A DNA stretch of 64,000 bases from Bryobacter aggregatus MPL3. GTDB lineage: Bacteria; Acidobacteriota; Terriglobia; Bryobacterales; Bryobacteraceae. Made by a program: the position numbers and the translations under genes. Where the stretch lies: positions 2,666,001-2,730,000 of the forward strand of contig NZ_JNIF01000003.1 of the NCBI RefSeq assembly GCF_000702445.1, given 5' to 3'. Under the pieces are notes generated by a model, which saw nothing but the letters and a program-made list of their open reading frames with translations, was not told the origin of the DNA and made no database searches. Positions 10,147-19,854 of the stretch are shown in pieces. Every line of letters begins with the position of its first letter. The stretch's first letter is position 1.

Positions 10147-10653
10147 TTATGCCTGCTTGGTGGCCTTGCGAGGGAGGTCCATCTGGATGCCGTTCACTTC
10201 TTCCGCCTCAATGACAAGATGATCCCCGGCATGGTCCCCGGCCATCGGTTTGGTGTGGCCGACGCCTGTGACCTCCATCCCCACTTTGAGCGCAACCGCC
10301 CGTGCCGCTTCCGGTTTCAGATGGAGAAAGTCTCCAGAATCGAGAATGCCACCGTTCACCTCTCCGTGCCGTGCGTAGTTGAGACTGAGCACTTTGCCAG
10401 AGAATTGAGAGTGACCGTTGCCACCATTCTCCTTAAGCAGATGCAGAAGACGGAAGACGCGATGGCCTCGCTTCCCACGGCTTTCCTCTTCCTCCACCTC
10501 CGCCGCAATCTCTACTCCCGGCTTGAGGAGATCATTCGTTTTCCCCTTCGGTAGGTTGATTTGAACAGTTCCCTTGCTTGTTTTGAGGAGAAATCCTCGA
10601 TATCTGCCCTTCGGGCTCAGGTTCATCGCTTGGATTGTGCCGCTTTTCTTCAT
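10147..10653 (-). CDS. Unknown protein with two related beta-rich halves
   Basis: A 168-residue, soluble, basic protein with no signal peptide. I do not recognise the family. The two halves look related: residues about 4-75 open with SGTIQAMNLSPKGRYRGFLL and residues about 83-160 open with SGKVLSLNYARHGEVNGGIL, each followed by a hydrophobic strand and an acidic/basic strand near AAEVEEE or VIEAEEV. This suggests a duplicated small barrel, possibly OB-like, between which lies a charged linker. It stands alone, upstream of and not overlapping the creatininase-family gene. Nucleic-acid or protein binding is possible but unproven. Confidence 0.6.
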   Translation of the reverse strand: MKKSGTIQAMNLSPKGRYRGFLLKTSKGTVQINLPKGKTNDLLKPGVEIAAEVEEEESRGKRGHRVFRLLHLLKENGGNGHSQFSGKVLSLNYARHGEVNGGILDSGDFLHLKPEAARAVALKVGMEVTGVGHTKPMAGDHAGDHLVIEAEEVNGIQMDLPRKATKQA

Positions 10654-10691
10654 GAAACAGCATCAGCACGTTTGTTTCCATTCCCAAATTG

Positions 10692-11489
10692 TTAACGGGC
10701 GCTACGTAGCATCTGGCGGATCTGCTTCACTGCAAGCTCAATTCTTAAGTCGAGAAAACGCTTGCCCAATTCTGCGGTTGCGCGCCGGGCATCGCCGGTA
10801 ATGCCATTATCGATGCGCTTGGTTTTCCCGACCGGGTCTCCCAAAGCGTTTGCTACCAGTTCTTTGCGCACCCAGCCGTCATTGCCTCCGAGATACAGCA
10901 TTTCCGAAGTGTCGGGAATGCCCGCGTGGGTGCTCAGCGGGTATCCATTGGCCTGGAGCCACTGATCAAAGCGGTCTGTGGCGAGGCGATAGACATCGTC
11001 ACAATACACGACACGAACTCCTTTGGCCCGGTACTTGAGCTGCAAGCGATCGGCCACCAGTTTCAACTCTTTCTGGCCGCCGCCATGATCGCCCAGGAGA
11101 ACAACATTCCGGAATCCGTTCTGGATCAGTTGTTCCACGACATCGCTATTGACCGCGGCGAAGGTCTGGGGACTGAGCCCAAGGGTGCCCGGATGGGCCG
11201 GGTCGGCATGGTTAACGGAGTAGGGAATGACGGGAGCGGCCAAGGCGTTTCCCAACTGGCGGGCAATGGTGGCGCTCAAATACTTAGCAATCAGATTGTG
11301 GCCCCCGGTTGTATTCTGTGGCCCCCGTTGCTCGGTGCCGCCATTGAAAAGCAAGGCGGTGGTCTTGCCGGCCTGGATCGCTTGCTTGATCTCCGGCCAA
11401 GTCATCTTCTCCATTTCCACCAGATCTTCGGCGGCGGAACTCAACAGAGGGAAGAAAAGACATAGGACAAGCAGGCGATAAAGGCGCAT
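10692..11489 (-). CDS. Exported creatininase-family amidohydrolase
   Basis: A 265-residue protein with a signal peptide (MRLYRLLVLCLFFPLLSSAA). The body is the creatininase fold: E53 in NGGTEQRGP, H64 in GGHN, the LLGDHGGG acid/His pair and a late HAGIPDTSEMLYL motif, all expected for the two-metal site. Family members hydrolyse cyclic amides or formamides (creatinine, mycofactocin precursors, FAPy). An exported version points to an amide substrate in the periplasm. It is 18 bp downstream of the IclR regulator on the same strand and is probably in its operon. Confidence 0.85.
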   Translation of the reverse strand: MRLYRLLVLCLFFPLLSSAAEDLVEMEKMTWPEIKQAIQAGKTTALLFNGGTEQRGPQNTTGGHNLIAKYLSATIARQLGNALAAPVIPYSVNHADPAHPGTLGLSPQTFAAVNSDVVEQLIQNGFRNVVLLGDHGGGQKELKLVADRLQLKYRAKGVRVVYCDDVYRLATDRFDQWLQANGYPLSTHAGIPDTSEMLYLGGNDGWVRKELVANALGDPVGKTKRIDNGITGDARRATAELGKRFLDLRIELAVKQIRQMLRSAR

Positions 11490-11507
11490 GAGGATACTTT
11501 CTTCAGG

Positions 11508-12287
11508 CTATCTTCTTTGGAAGCCGACTCGCGCCAGATCCTCGCTAATCCTTGCGGCTGCGTGTGTAACCGACCGCACCAATTGCTCTTTCCGCCCGTC
11601 TGGGCAGCGTACCGTAGGGATATTGACGCTGATGGCGCCACAGACGGCCTGGAGCGAGTCGAAGACAGGCGCACCCACCAGCAAGGCGCCGCTCAGCGTT
11701 TCGCCATCGTTGACGGAGTATCCCGCTTCGCGCACTGCCTGCAGTTCTGCCTTCAGCACTTTCCGGGATGTCTTGGTGCGCGGTGTAAACGGCGCCAGTT
11801 CTGCCTGGTCGAGTAAACTCTTCAGTTCCGCCTCATCGACAAAGGCTGCTACCGCCTTGCCGAGCGCTGTGGCGTGGATCGGGCAGTTGTCGCCAATATG
11901 AAAAGTCAGACGCAAGGGATGGAGCGCCTCAATCACATCCACCAGAATCACCGCAGTCTCTCGTCTCTCGGCCAGCGCAACGGATTCATTGAGCTCCTGG
12001 AACAATCCATGCAGCCAGGGGCGGGCGATGGAGATAAAGTTCAGCTTCTCTGAGTTCTTACGTGACAAGCCGGCAGTCTTGAGGGTGAGCCGGTACACTC
12101 CATTGCTCTCCGGTTGCTCCACATAGCCTGCCTCTTTCAAGGTGAAGAGAATGCGAAAGACGGAACTCTTCACCAGACCCACTTCTTCGACAATCTGCTT
12201 GAGCGGTTTTCCGAAATCGCTCGAAGAGAGAGATTCCAACACGTGGAGCGTCTTGATGACAAGATCGATATGATTTTTGGCGGCCAT
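11508..12287 (-). CDS. IclR-family transcriptional regulator
   Basis: 259 residues, normal length for the family. Residues about 8-70 form the winged helix-turn-helix (VIKTLHVLESLSS ... VGLVKSSVFRILFTLKEAGYV) and residues about 85-255 the effector-binding domain with ETAVILVDV, IHATALGKAVAA and the C-terminal VCGAISVNIP core. IclR proteins usually control catabolic genes next to them. It is divergent from the M24 peptidase and upstream of the creatininase-family gene. An inverted repeat sits 18 bases upstream of its start and is a likely operator. Confidence 0.93.
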   Translation of the reverse strand: MAAKNHIDLVIKTLHVLESLSSSDFGKPLKQIVEEVGLVKSSVFRILFTLKEAGYVEQPESNGVYRLTLKTAGLSRKNSEKLNFISIARPWLHGLFQELNESVALAERRETAVILVDVIEALHPLRLTFHIGDNCPIHATALGKAVAAFVDEAELKSLLDQAELAPFTPRTKTSRKVLKAELQAVREAGYSVNDGETLSGALLVGAPVFDSLQAVCGAISVNIPTVRCPDGRKEQLVRSVTHAAARISEDLARVGFQRR

Positions 12288-12305
12288 GGGTCGGAATGGA
12301 ATGCA

Positions 12306-12322
12306 GTTCTAACCAATAGAAC
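12306..12322. promoter_or_regulatory. Candidate IclR operator (inverted repeat)
   Basis: Perfect arms GTTCT and AGAAC separated by seven bases, in the 158-base gap between the divergent IclR gene and the M24 peptidase gene. IclR-family operators are commonly imperfect palindromes in just this position. The arms are short, so chance cannot be excluded. Confidence 0.45.
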
Positions 12323-12445
12323 ACATTCACTCTTAGGGGATCTGTTGGATCAACCTTATTTCGAGAAATCTAACTACTGAGCCTGTTGCTGATGCTTTGC
12401 TTGCAACCAACAGAGACCCATGCTGGCTTCATACTGAGATCAAAC

Positions 12446-13522
12446 ATGCTAAATGCCGCCTTTTGTGAAGTCCGCGTCAAGCGCATGCTCGACCGCATGA
12501 GCACCGAAAGATGGGACCTTTTTGTCACTGCCAATCGCTGCACGATCTATCGTCTGACGGGCGAAATTGTCCCGGCCGAAGAACCCGTGATCTTTGCCTT
12601 GCGCGGAAACGGAGACCGGTTTACCTTGCGCACGGAGAGCTATTCGATTGCTCGCTCGATTGTGGATCCGGTGGGGGATCTCGCTGATCTGCTGAAAGAG
12701 CATCTGGTGAAATGGACGAGTGGCTTCGGTTCCTGGGCCGTGGAACAGGCCTCGATTCCCAGCCGCCTGGCTGCCGCTTTCGACAACCGGTTGAACATGC
12801 ATTCGGTGCCTGCCGATGCTGTGGTGCGGGAACTGCGCCGCAGCAAAGACGAAGATGAAATTGCGGCAATTGCCGCCTGTCTTCCCCTGCACCGGGCTGC
12901 TTATGATGCCGCGCGCCGCGTCATCCAACCGGGAGCAACAGAACTGGACCTCTATACCGAAGTGAATGCGGTGATGGCGCAGCATCTGGGAACCAGCTTT
13001 GTGATGAAGGGCGATTTTGCGGTTGGCGAGAGAGCCATCCGGGGCGGAGGCCCGCCCACGCGCCGGAAGATCCAGCAAGGGGACCTTTGCCCCGTCGACC
13101 TGTTCCCTGCGCCGGAAATGTACTTTGCCGACACCTGCCGCACCTTCTGCGCGGGCGCCGCGACGGACGAGCAATACAGCGCCTGGGAGGCGGTTCTTGA
13201 AGCAAAACGGCTTGCGGAATCGCTCGTTCGTCCGGGCGTGCTGGTCAAAGATGTCTATCGGGCTGCGAAGGAACTTCTCGATGCAAAAGGGGTGACAGAA
13301 GGCAGCTTCTGGCATCATCTGGGCCACGGCATAGGTGGAGATGGCCACGATGAGCCGCGCATCATTCCAGGTTCCGAGGAGCGCTTTGTTGAAGGGGACG
13401 TCATCACGCTCGAGCCCGGCGTCTACACGGCGGCGCTCCAGGGTGGCATCCGCATCGAAGACAACTATGTTGTCCGTGCGAGTGGCCTGCAAAATCTATT
13501 CGATTACCCGACAGAGCTCTGA
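12446..13522 (+). CDS. M24 family metallopeptidase (Xaa-Pro aminopeptidase-like)
   Basis: 358 residues from the ATG at 12446, the start that best matches family length. An earlier ATG at 12386 would add 20 residues. The N-terminal creatinase/prolidase domain spans about 1-135 and the pita-bread catalytic domain about 145-358. All five dimetal ligands are visible: Asp in CPVDLFP, Asp in YFADTCRTF, His in HHLGHGIGGDGHDEP, Glu in ITLEPGVY and Glu in GIRIEDNY. It therefore should be a metallopeptidase and not the metal-free creatinase. No signal peptide, so it is cytoplasmic. Divergent from IclR and probably controlled by it. Confidence 0.88.
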   Translation: MLNAAFCEVRVKRMLDRMSTERWDLFVTANRCTIYRLTGEIVPAEEPVIFALRGNGDRFTLRTESYSIARSIVDPVGDLADLLKEHLVKWTSGFGSWAVEQASIPSRLAAAFDNRLNMHSVPADAVVRELRRSKDEDEIAAIAACLPLHRAAYDAARRVIQPGATELDLYTEVNAVMAQHLGTSFVMKGDFAVGERAIRGGGPPTRRKIQQGDLCPVDLFPAPEMYFADTCRTFCAGAATDEQYSAWEAVLEAKRLAESLVRPGVLVKDVYRAAKELLDAKGVTEGSFWHHLGHGIGGDGHDEPRIIPGSEERFVEGDVITLEPGVYTAALQGGIRIEDNYVVRASGLQNLFDYPTEL

Positions 13523-13529
13523 GTGCTGC

Positions 13530-14693
13530 CTACCAATCGGCGACCGAACCATCCTTGCGCTCAAACGCCATGGTCACTTCCGGTTGGAACGGATACTTTG
13601 CCGCTTCTTTCTCGTTAATGTCGATGCCGAGCCCAGGCGCGGTTGGCGGGAGTACGCTCCCGCCTTCAATCGCAAGGGGTGCTCCGAGGATGTCATTCCT
13701 CCATGGAACGTCATTGCGAACGACCTCCTGAATCAAATAATTCGGGGTCGCAAAGCCAACATGGATAGACGAGGCGGTGCTCACCGGGCCTTGTGGATTG
13801 TGGCAGGCGACAGGCATGAGATAGGCTTCCGCCATCGCCGCGATGCGCCGTACTTCACTGATGCCTCCGCAATGGGAAACGTCGGGCTGGATGATGTGGA
13901 CGGCGCGCTTCTCAAACAGCTCCATGAATTCCCAACGTCCGGTGAGGCGTTCTCCGGTGGCAATTGGCATTGGCAACGCGTCCTTCACTTCCTTCAGCGC
14001 ATCGACATCCTCGGGCCAGCAGGGTTCTTCGTACCAGTAGAGGTTGTAGTCACCGAGCAGCCGTCCAAACTGAATTGCCGCTGCCGGTGAGGTGCGGGCA
14101 TGCAGGTCCACCATGATGTCAATCTCGTCGCCCACCGCTTCGCGCATCGCCTGGACGCACTTTGCGGCTTTCTTCAGCACTGCGGGGCTTTCGATCATTT
14201 CGCACACCGGAATGGGCATCGCCTTAAACGCGGTAAATCCCTTCGCGACACTTTGCCGCGCCAACTCGGCGAAATTCTCAGGAGAACCAGTGGTGTACAT
14301 GCCCTCGAGATTGCCGCCTCCGAGATGATCGTAAAGGCGAAGGGAATCACGAACCGGGCCGCCCAGCAATTCGCAGACTGGCTTGCCCGCATCCTTCCCC
14401 TTGATATCCCAGAGCGCCTGATCGATCCCGCTGATCGCGCTCATGTTGGTGATGCCGCCGCGCCAGAAGTATTGCCGGTGCATGATCTGCCAGCATCGCT
14501 CCACCTGCAGCGGATTCCGGCCGATCAACAGGACCGCCAGATCTTCAATGGCCCCCACTACCGATCGAGTCTTCCACTCCAGCGTTGCCTCACCCCATCC
14601 ATACAAGCCGGGCTGATCGGTCTCCACTTTTACGAGAATCCAATTGCGCATCCGCGCATTCACAACCAGCGTGCGAATCGCTGTGATCTTCAT
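13530..14693 (-). CDS. Enolase-superfamily sugar-acid dehydratase, galactonate-dehydratase-like
   Basis: 387 residues. The ATG at 14693 has AAAGGAA upstream, while the longer frame starts inside the TPR gene. N-terminal capping domain about 1-110, barrel about 120-370. Metal ligands are D196 (VDLHAR), E222 (YWYEEP) and E248 (ATGERL). H198 in the D-x-H arrangement, D271 (IIQPDVSHCGG) and H298 (CHNPQGP) match the acid/base pattern of D-galactonate and related aldonate dehydratases. It would convert an aldonate to a 2-keto-3-deoxy acid in the cytoplasm. The exact sugar is not determinable. It is last in a four-gene operon with the larB gene. Confidence 0.86.
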   Translation of the reverse strand: MKITAIRTLVVNARMRNWILVKVETDQPGLYGWGEATLEWKTRSVVGAIEDLAVLLIGRNPLQVERCWQIMHRQYFWRGGITNMSAISGIDQALWDIKGKDAGKPVCELLGGPVRDSLRLYDHLGGGNLEGMYTTGSPENFAELARQSVAKGFTAFKAMPIPVCEMIESPAVLKKAAKCVQAMREAVGDEIDIMVDLHARTSPAAAIQFGRLLGDYNLYWYEEPCWPEDVDALKEVKDALPMPIATGERLTGRWEFMELFEKRAVHIIQPDVSHCGGISEVRRIAAMAEAYLMPVACHNPQGPVSTASSIHVGFATPNYLIQEVVRNDVPWRNDILGAPLAIEGGSVLPPTAPGLGIDINEKEAAKYPFQPEVTMAFERKDGSVADW

Positions 14694-14703
14694 GGCAGTT
14701 CCT

Positions 14704-15690
14704 TTATTGCTTCGGCGCTGGGGTGGCTGCAGGGGCGTAGAGCGCACAAGCCGCTTTGCTGTTGCGGAAGTACTCGCTTTCGGCGTTGATCACACCAAGG
14801 TGATCCCAGTTCTGGTCCATCGAGTCGCGCCTCCAGAGCGAGCAGGCCTTGGCCCTTTCGCCTTCGGTAAACAGGAAAGTGGCCGTCCCGGCGGCGCGCG
14901 TTAAAAACTCCCGCGAGCCTTCATTGGCGCCCTGAAGCATCTCGTTGATCTCTTTGATGCCTTTGAAGAAGAGCAGCGTATCGTAGAAAGCCTTCGACGC
15001 CTTGATCTCGAGCAGCGGGCTCACCGTGTCGAGATAAGCCTTTGCTTCCTCCATTTTTCCTGCCCGGCGCAGCGCCAGATAGTGCCAATACTGTAGAGGA
15101 ATCAGCCAGTTCAGGTCATCGCGCATGGATTCACAGGTCCGGTTCCCCGCAATGTGAGTGGCGCCGGGCACCGGCTTCTTCATCTGCGCCTCGCAGCGTC
15201 CGAATTCCTCCGCCGCTTTCTCGTGATCGCCATTGAAATAATAGGCCAGACCCAGATAGTAGGCAGGCTCAAAGGAGCCGGTCCCATGGCTCGTCGCCGT
15301 CTTCAGGTCTGCAATGGCAAGGTCAAATTGCCGTGTGGTAATGTAGCGCTGTCCACGGAGCCGATAGAAGCGATAATCCTTGGGGAATTTCTCAATGGCA
15401 TTGGTATAGAGGGTCACTGCATCTCGAAAGTGCAGCACCGACTCCATCACTCTGCCTGCCTTCACATACTCTTCGGGGTCGTTGGGCGCCTTGGCCAGAG
15501 CCTCATAGGCTTTTGCAATCCGGCCATCCGGGTCTTTCGGGGCGAACAGTGCGTTCCCACCCAGGCTTGCGGCCTGTGGTTGTGCAGACCCGGCTACTGT
15601 CTCTGTGGCGACCGGCGGCTTTGCTTGGTCGGTAGGCAACAACTGCGCCGAGGCACTCAGAGTGAAAATCAAAATCGCAAAAAGGTACAT
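14704..15690 (-). CDS. Exported TPR-repeat protein
   Basis: 328 residues, with a signal peptide (MYLFAILIFTLSASAQ) and a Pro/Ala/Thr-rich linker to about residue 50. TPR-like helix pairs then run to about 180 (for example ALAKAPNDPEEYVKAGRV, FEPAYYLGLAYYFNGDHEKA). The rest is helical and unassigned, with a few cysteines. No enzyme motif. It lies 3 bp after larB and 10 bp before the aldonate dehydratase on the same strand. A scaffold or assembly role is likely, with no specific function to offer. Confidence 0.72.
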   Translation of the reverse strand: MYLFAILIFTLSASAQLLPTDQAKPPVATETVAGSAQPQAASLGGNALFAPKDPDGRIAKAYEALAKAPNDPEEYVKAGRVMESVLHFRDAVTLYTNAIEKFPKDYRFYRLRGQRYITTRQFDLAIADLKTATSHGTGSFEPAYYLGLAYYFNGDHEKAAEEFGRCEAQMKKPVPGATHIAGNRTCESMRDDLNWLIPLQYWHYLALRRAGKMEEAKAYLDTVSPLLEIKASKAFYDTLLFFKGIKEINEMLQGANEGSREFLTRAAGTATFLFTEGERAKACSLWRRDSMDQNWDHLGVINAESEYFRNSKAACALYAPAATPAPKQ

Positions 15691-15693
15691 ATT

Positions 15694-16440
15694 TTAAATC
15701 CGGTTGATCAAGGCAGCGACATAAGCCGCGCCAAATCCGTTATCGATATTCACGGTCGTAACATTGGACGCACAAGAGTTCAACATCGATAGCAACGACG
15801 CCAGGCCATTGAAGTGTGCCCCATATCCCACACTGGTGGGCACTCCGATCACCGGGCAACCTACCAACCCACCCACCGCGCTCGGCAGCGCAGCTTCCAT
15901 CCCCGCGCAACAGATGATGACTCGCGCCGCCCACAGCCTTTCCCGCTGTTCGAGCAGGCGATGGATCCCCGCGACGCCAACGTCGCTAATCGCATCCACC
16001 TCATTGCCCATCAGTTCTGCGACCAGCCGTGCTTCCTCGGCCACGGGCAGGTCTGCTGTGCCGGCGCACATCACCACGATCTTCCCCTTGCCCATCATTT
16101 TCACTTCGCGGCGCAGGATCAGCACGCGGCTGAGCGGATAATATTCCGCTTCGGGGAGCATCGCCTGTACGGCTGCCGCCCCTTCAGGGACGACGCGAGT
16201 GGCCAACACATTCTGGCCTCGCGCGGCGAGGCTCGCTGCAATCGACGCAATCTGCTCGGGTGTTTTACCTTGTCCAAAGATCACTTCCGGCATGCCATGC
16301 CGCAACGATCGATGATGATCCACCTTGGCGAAGTCGAGATCTTCAAACGGCATATGCTTGAGCCGTTCGGTTGCTACTTCCGGACTCACTTCGCCCGTGC
16401 GCACCTTCTCAAACAGTTCCCGGACTTGTTCCTGATTCAT
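15694..16440 (-). CDS. larB: LarB, nickel-pincer cofactor biosynthesis carboxylase/hydrolase
   Basis: 248 residues, the usual length. The N-terminal segment (EQVRELFEKVRTGEVSPEVATERLK ... FAKVDHHRSLRHGMPEVIFGQGKT) is diagnostic of LarB, and the C-terminal half is the PurE/AIR-carboxylase-like fold with VMCAGTADLPVAEEA and VGGLVGCPVIGVPTSVGYG. LarB carboxylates nicotinic acid adenine dinucleotide and cleaves the phosphoanhydride in the first step of the Ni-pincer cofactor made for LarA-type racemases. LarC, LarE and LarA are not in this window. It lies 3 bp from both neighbours in an operon. Confidence 0.93.
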   Translation of the reverse strand: MNQEQVRELFEKVRTGEVSPEVATERLKHMPFEDLDFAKVDHHRSLRHGMPEVIFGQGKTPEQIASIAASLAARGQNVLATRVVPEGAAAVQAMLPEAEYYPLSRVLILRREVKMMGKGKIVVMCAGTADLPVAEEARLVAELMGNEVDAISDVGVAGIHRLLEQRERLWAARVIICCAGMEAALPSAVGGLVGCPVIGVPTSVGYGAHFNGLASLLSMLNSCASNVTTVNIDNGFGAAYVAALINRI

Positions 16441-16443
16441 GAG

Positions 16444-16893
16444 CTAAAAATCGACCTTGGTTCCTGGCTCTACGCCGTACTTGGCCGCCATGCCGGCCGC
16501 GAGTTCCAACACGAATTGCGCCTCTTTGGTCCCGCCGAAAGTGGGACAGCCGGTTGAACTGGTGGCAGGGCAGGGCGGCACATTCGGGATCACTTCCACC
16601 ACATTCTTCTTGTTGTCCAGCCAGATGATGTCCAGCGGAATCCTCACTTGGAACATCCAATAGGGATACTTGCCCAGCTTATTATGGAGAAAGAGCATCC
16701 CTCGATCGGGCGCCAGCGAATCGCGAAACATCATTCCGCGCAGCAGTTCCATATTATCCACTGCCATCTCGGCATAGATCGACTTGCCATTGGGCATCGT
16801 CACGGCTCGCAAACCAAATCGCTCTGCCTCGTCGGACTGGCGGCAGGACATCAAAAGAGTTGCAATCATGCAACACACTACAAAAAGGCGCAT
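16444..16893 (-). CDS. DUF192-family lipoprotein
   Basis: 149 residues starting at ATG 16893. The longer frame upstream runs antisense through mqnP and is rejected. The N terminus MRLFVVCCMIATLLMSC has a lipobox (LMSC) for lipid attachment at Cys17. The DUF192 body shows the usual MPNGKSIYAEMA, RGMMFRDSLAPDRGMLF and YWMFQVRIPLDIIWLD blocks, then GTKEAQFVLELAAGMAAKYGV. Family function is unknown. It is the first gene of the operon with larB. Its start is only 28 bp from the divergent mqnP start. Confidence 0.87.
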   Translation of the reverse strand: MRLFVVCCMIATLLMSCRQSDEAERFGLRAVTMPNGKSIYAEMAVDNMELLRGMMFRDSLAPDRGMLFLHNKLGKYPYWMFQVRIPLDIIWLDNKKNVVEVIPNVPPCPATSSTGCPTFGGTKEAQFVLELAAGMAAKYGVEPGTKVDF

Positions 16894-16921
16894 CAAACTA
16901 AAATGGTAGTAGATCCCACGC

Positions 16922-17810
<889 letters not shown>

Positions 17811-17818
<8 letters not shown>

Positions 17819-18938
17819 TGACCCCAGACTGCGGCCCATTGGCGAGAAGGTCGCTGCCGGACAACGGCTCAACTTTGACGAGGGTGTCACGCTGTACCGC
17901 TCGTCCGACATCCTGGCCCTTGGTCAGATGGCGAACCTCGTGCGCGAGCGCATCAACGGCAACCAGACTTTCTACAACGTCAATCGCCACATCAACCCAA
18001 CGGATGTCTGTGTGGCGCAATGTAAGCTCTGCGCCTTTGGCAAGCAGGTGCGCGATCCCGATGGCTATACGATGTCGCACGAGCAGGCCTGGGAAGTCGC
18101 GGGCAAAGGATACACCGAGGCAGTAACGGAGTTCCACATCGTTGGTGGACTCCATCCCACTCTCACCCTCGATTGGTATTGCGATCTGTTGCGTGGCCTG
18201 AAGCAGCGCTTTCCCGCCGTGCACTTGAAGGCCTTCACGATGGTGGAGATCGGCTATTTCTCGACGCGTACGAAGCTCAGCATCCGTCAAGTGCTCGAGA
18301 AGCTGAAGGACGCTGGGATGGATTCGATGCCTGGTGGTGGAGCCGAGGTCTTCTCAGAGCGGGTGCGGCGCATCATTTGCGACCACAAGATCGACGGCAG
18401 CCAGTGGATTGATACCGCGCGCGAAGCGCACAAGCTCGGCCTGCACTCCAACTGCACGATGCTCTATGGGCACGTGGAATCTGAAGAAGATCGAGTGGAC
18501 CATCTTCTCAAGCTCCGTGAGCTCCAGGACGAGACTGGCGGCTTCCAGACCTTTATCCCGCTCGCCTTCCATCCGGCGAACACGCCGCTCCATCATGTGC
18601 CGGTGACATCTGGCTTTGACGACATCAAGAACATCGCCATCTCGCGGCTGATGCTCGACAACATCCCGCACATCAAGGCCTACTGGATCATGATGACGCC
18701 GCGCATGGCGCAAATTGCCCAGCGTTTTGGCGCAGACGATCTCGATGGCACCGTGGTGGAAGAAAAGATCTACCACGATGCTGGTGCGACAACGAGCCAG
18801 AGCCTCCGCCGCGAAGAACTCACCCGCCTGATCCGCGAAGCGGGGCGCGAGCCTGTCGAGCGCGACACGCTGTACCGTAAGGTTGATCGCAGCCAGATGG
18901 CCGCCAGCCCTGAGGCGGCGTTCACGATTCTGGTTTAG
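17811..18938 (+). CDS. mqnE: Aminofutalosine synthase MqnE (radical SAM)
   Basis: 375 residues. The radical-SAM cluster motif C67-x3-C71-x2-C74 (CVAQCKLC) lies near the N terminus, followed by EFHIVGGLHP, MPGGGAEVFSERVRRI and HSNCTMLYGHVE, signatures of the MqnE/MqnC branch. It adds an adenosyl radical to the enolpyruvoyl-benzoate made by MqnA and releases aminofutalosine. It overlaps mqnP by 8 bp. Its TAG interlocks with the stop of the convergent M55 peptidase gene in a 4-bp overlap. The rest of the pathway is not in this window. Confidence 0.95.
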
Positions 18939-19798
18939 CGGAAGATGCGGGAATTGGTCCAGGCTTCGATGATGTCTTTGCCGAAGAACTGCACCGTGCG
19001 GTCGCCCAGCACCTTCGCATTGGGCCAGTATTTGGCATCAGGGTTCAGTGAATTGCGAGTGGTGTACTCAATTTCAAGGGTCACCGGGCCTTTTACCGTA
19101 TAAGGGGCGATCGAGGTCAGTTGGCTCATCGACTCTTTGGCTTTGGCTTGAATGAGCTCGCGAGCGGCAACGGCCGACATCGTCTCGCAGCTATTACGCA
19201 GCAGGCCCTGCTTCACTACCGCGGTGACGGCCTTGGGGACAATCGCCTTCAACTCGTCGGCTGCGGCATGATCGCCTGACAAAAAGATCACCGGTGTGCC
19301 GAAATGTCCGGCCATCGCGGCCCGCACATCGATTTCGCCGACTGGCTTTCCATTCACCTTCATCGTCTGGATGCCCAGGGAGCTGAAGCTATGCGCCATG
19401 ATCGCATCGGGGACATTTCCCATGGCATGCTGTCCCACAAAGGCGATAGCGGCATACTTCCGTTCCAGGGTCATCGCAGCGGGGAGCGCCCCCATGATCA
19501 GCCGCGCCTTCGGATGGATGGTGAGCGCCGAGAGGTTGTGTGCCATGCTGTGGCCGTCCCAGACGATCACTTCGGTCGCACCCCCGGCAAGAAATCCCTC
19601 CACTGCCGCGTTGATTTCTCCGGTGAGCAATGCGGGCATGTCGGTTCCCTTGGGATCGGTCTGGTCCTGGTGGCAAACTCCAGCCACGCCTTCTGCATCG
19701 GTGATCACAAACACGCGCTTTTGTGCGATCGCAGTCTCGCTGAAGAGGCCAAAGGCGCTGAGCGCCAGGACGGGAATCCATCTGGAATTGAGCAACAT
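18935..19798 (-). CDS. Exported M55-family D-aminopeptidase (DppA-like)
   Basis: 287 residues, signal peptide to about residue 25 (…SETAIAQ). The DppA zinc motif is present as TDAEGVAGV with the Asp and Glu ligands, followed by DGHSMAHNL, GQHAM and SGDHAAADEL, which supply the expected His and Asp/Glu ligands. Cytoplasmic DppA releases D-Ala from D-dipeptides. An exported form would act on D-amino-acid peptides from peptidoglycan in the periplasm. Confidence 0.85.
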   Translation of the reverse strand: MLLNSRWIPVLALSAFGLFSETAIAQKRVFVITDAEGVAGVCHQDQTDPKGTDMPALLTGEINAAVEGFLAGGATEVIVWDGHSMAHNLSALTIHPKARLIMGALPAAMTLERKYAAIAFVGQHAMGNVPDAIMAHSFSSLGIQTMKVNGKPVGEIDVRAAMAGHFGTPVIFLSGDHAAADELKAIVPKAVTAVVKQGLLRNSCETMSAVAARELIQAKAKESMSQLTSIAPYTVKGPVTLEIEYTTRNSLNPDAKYWPNAKVLGDRTVQFFGKDIIEAWTNSRIFR

Positions 19799-19854
19799 CA
19801 GGCAGAGCTTAACACCACAAGGCCAGCCCCGGCTGCGGCAAACTGAAAAGACGC

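Noticed and set aside
12449-13492. A 347-residue frame antisense to the M24 peptidase
   Set aside because: No domain; the sense frame keeps all catalytic ligands.
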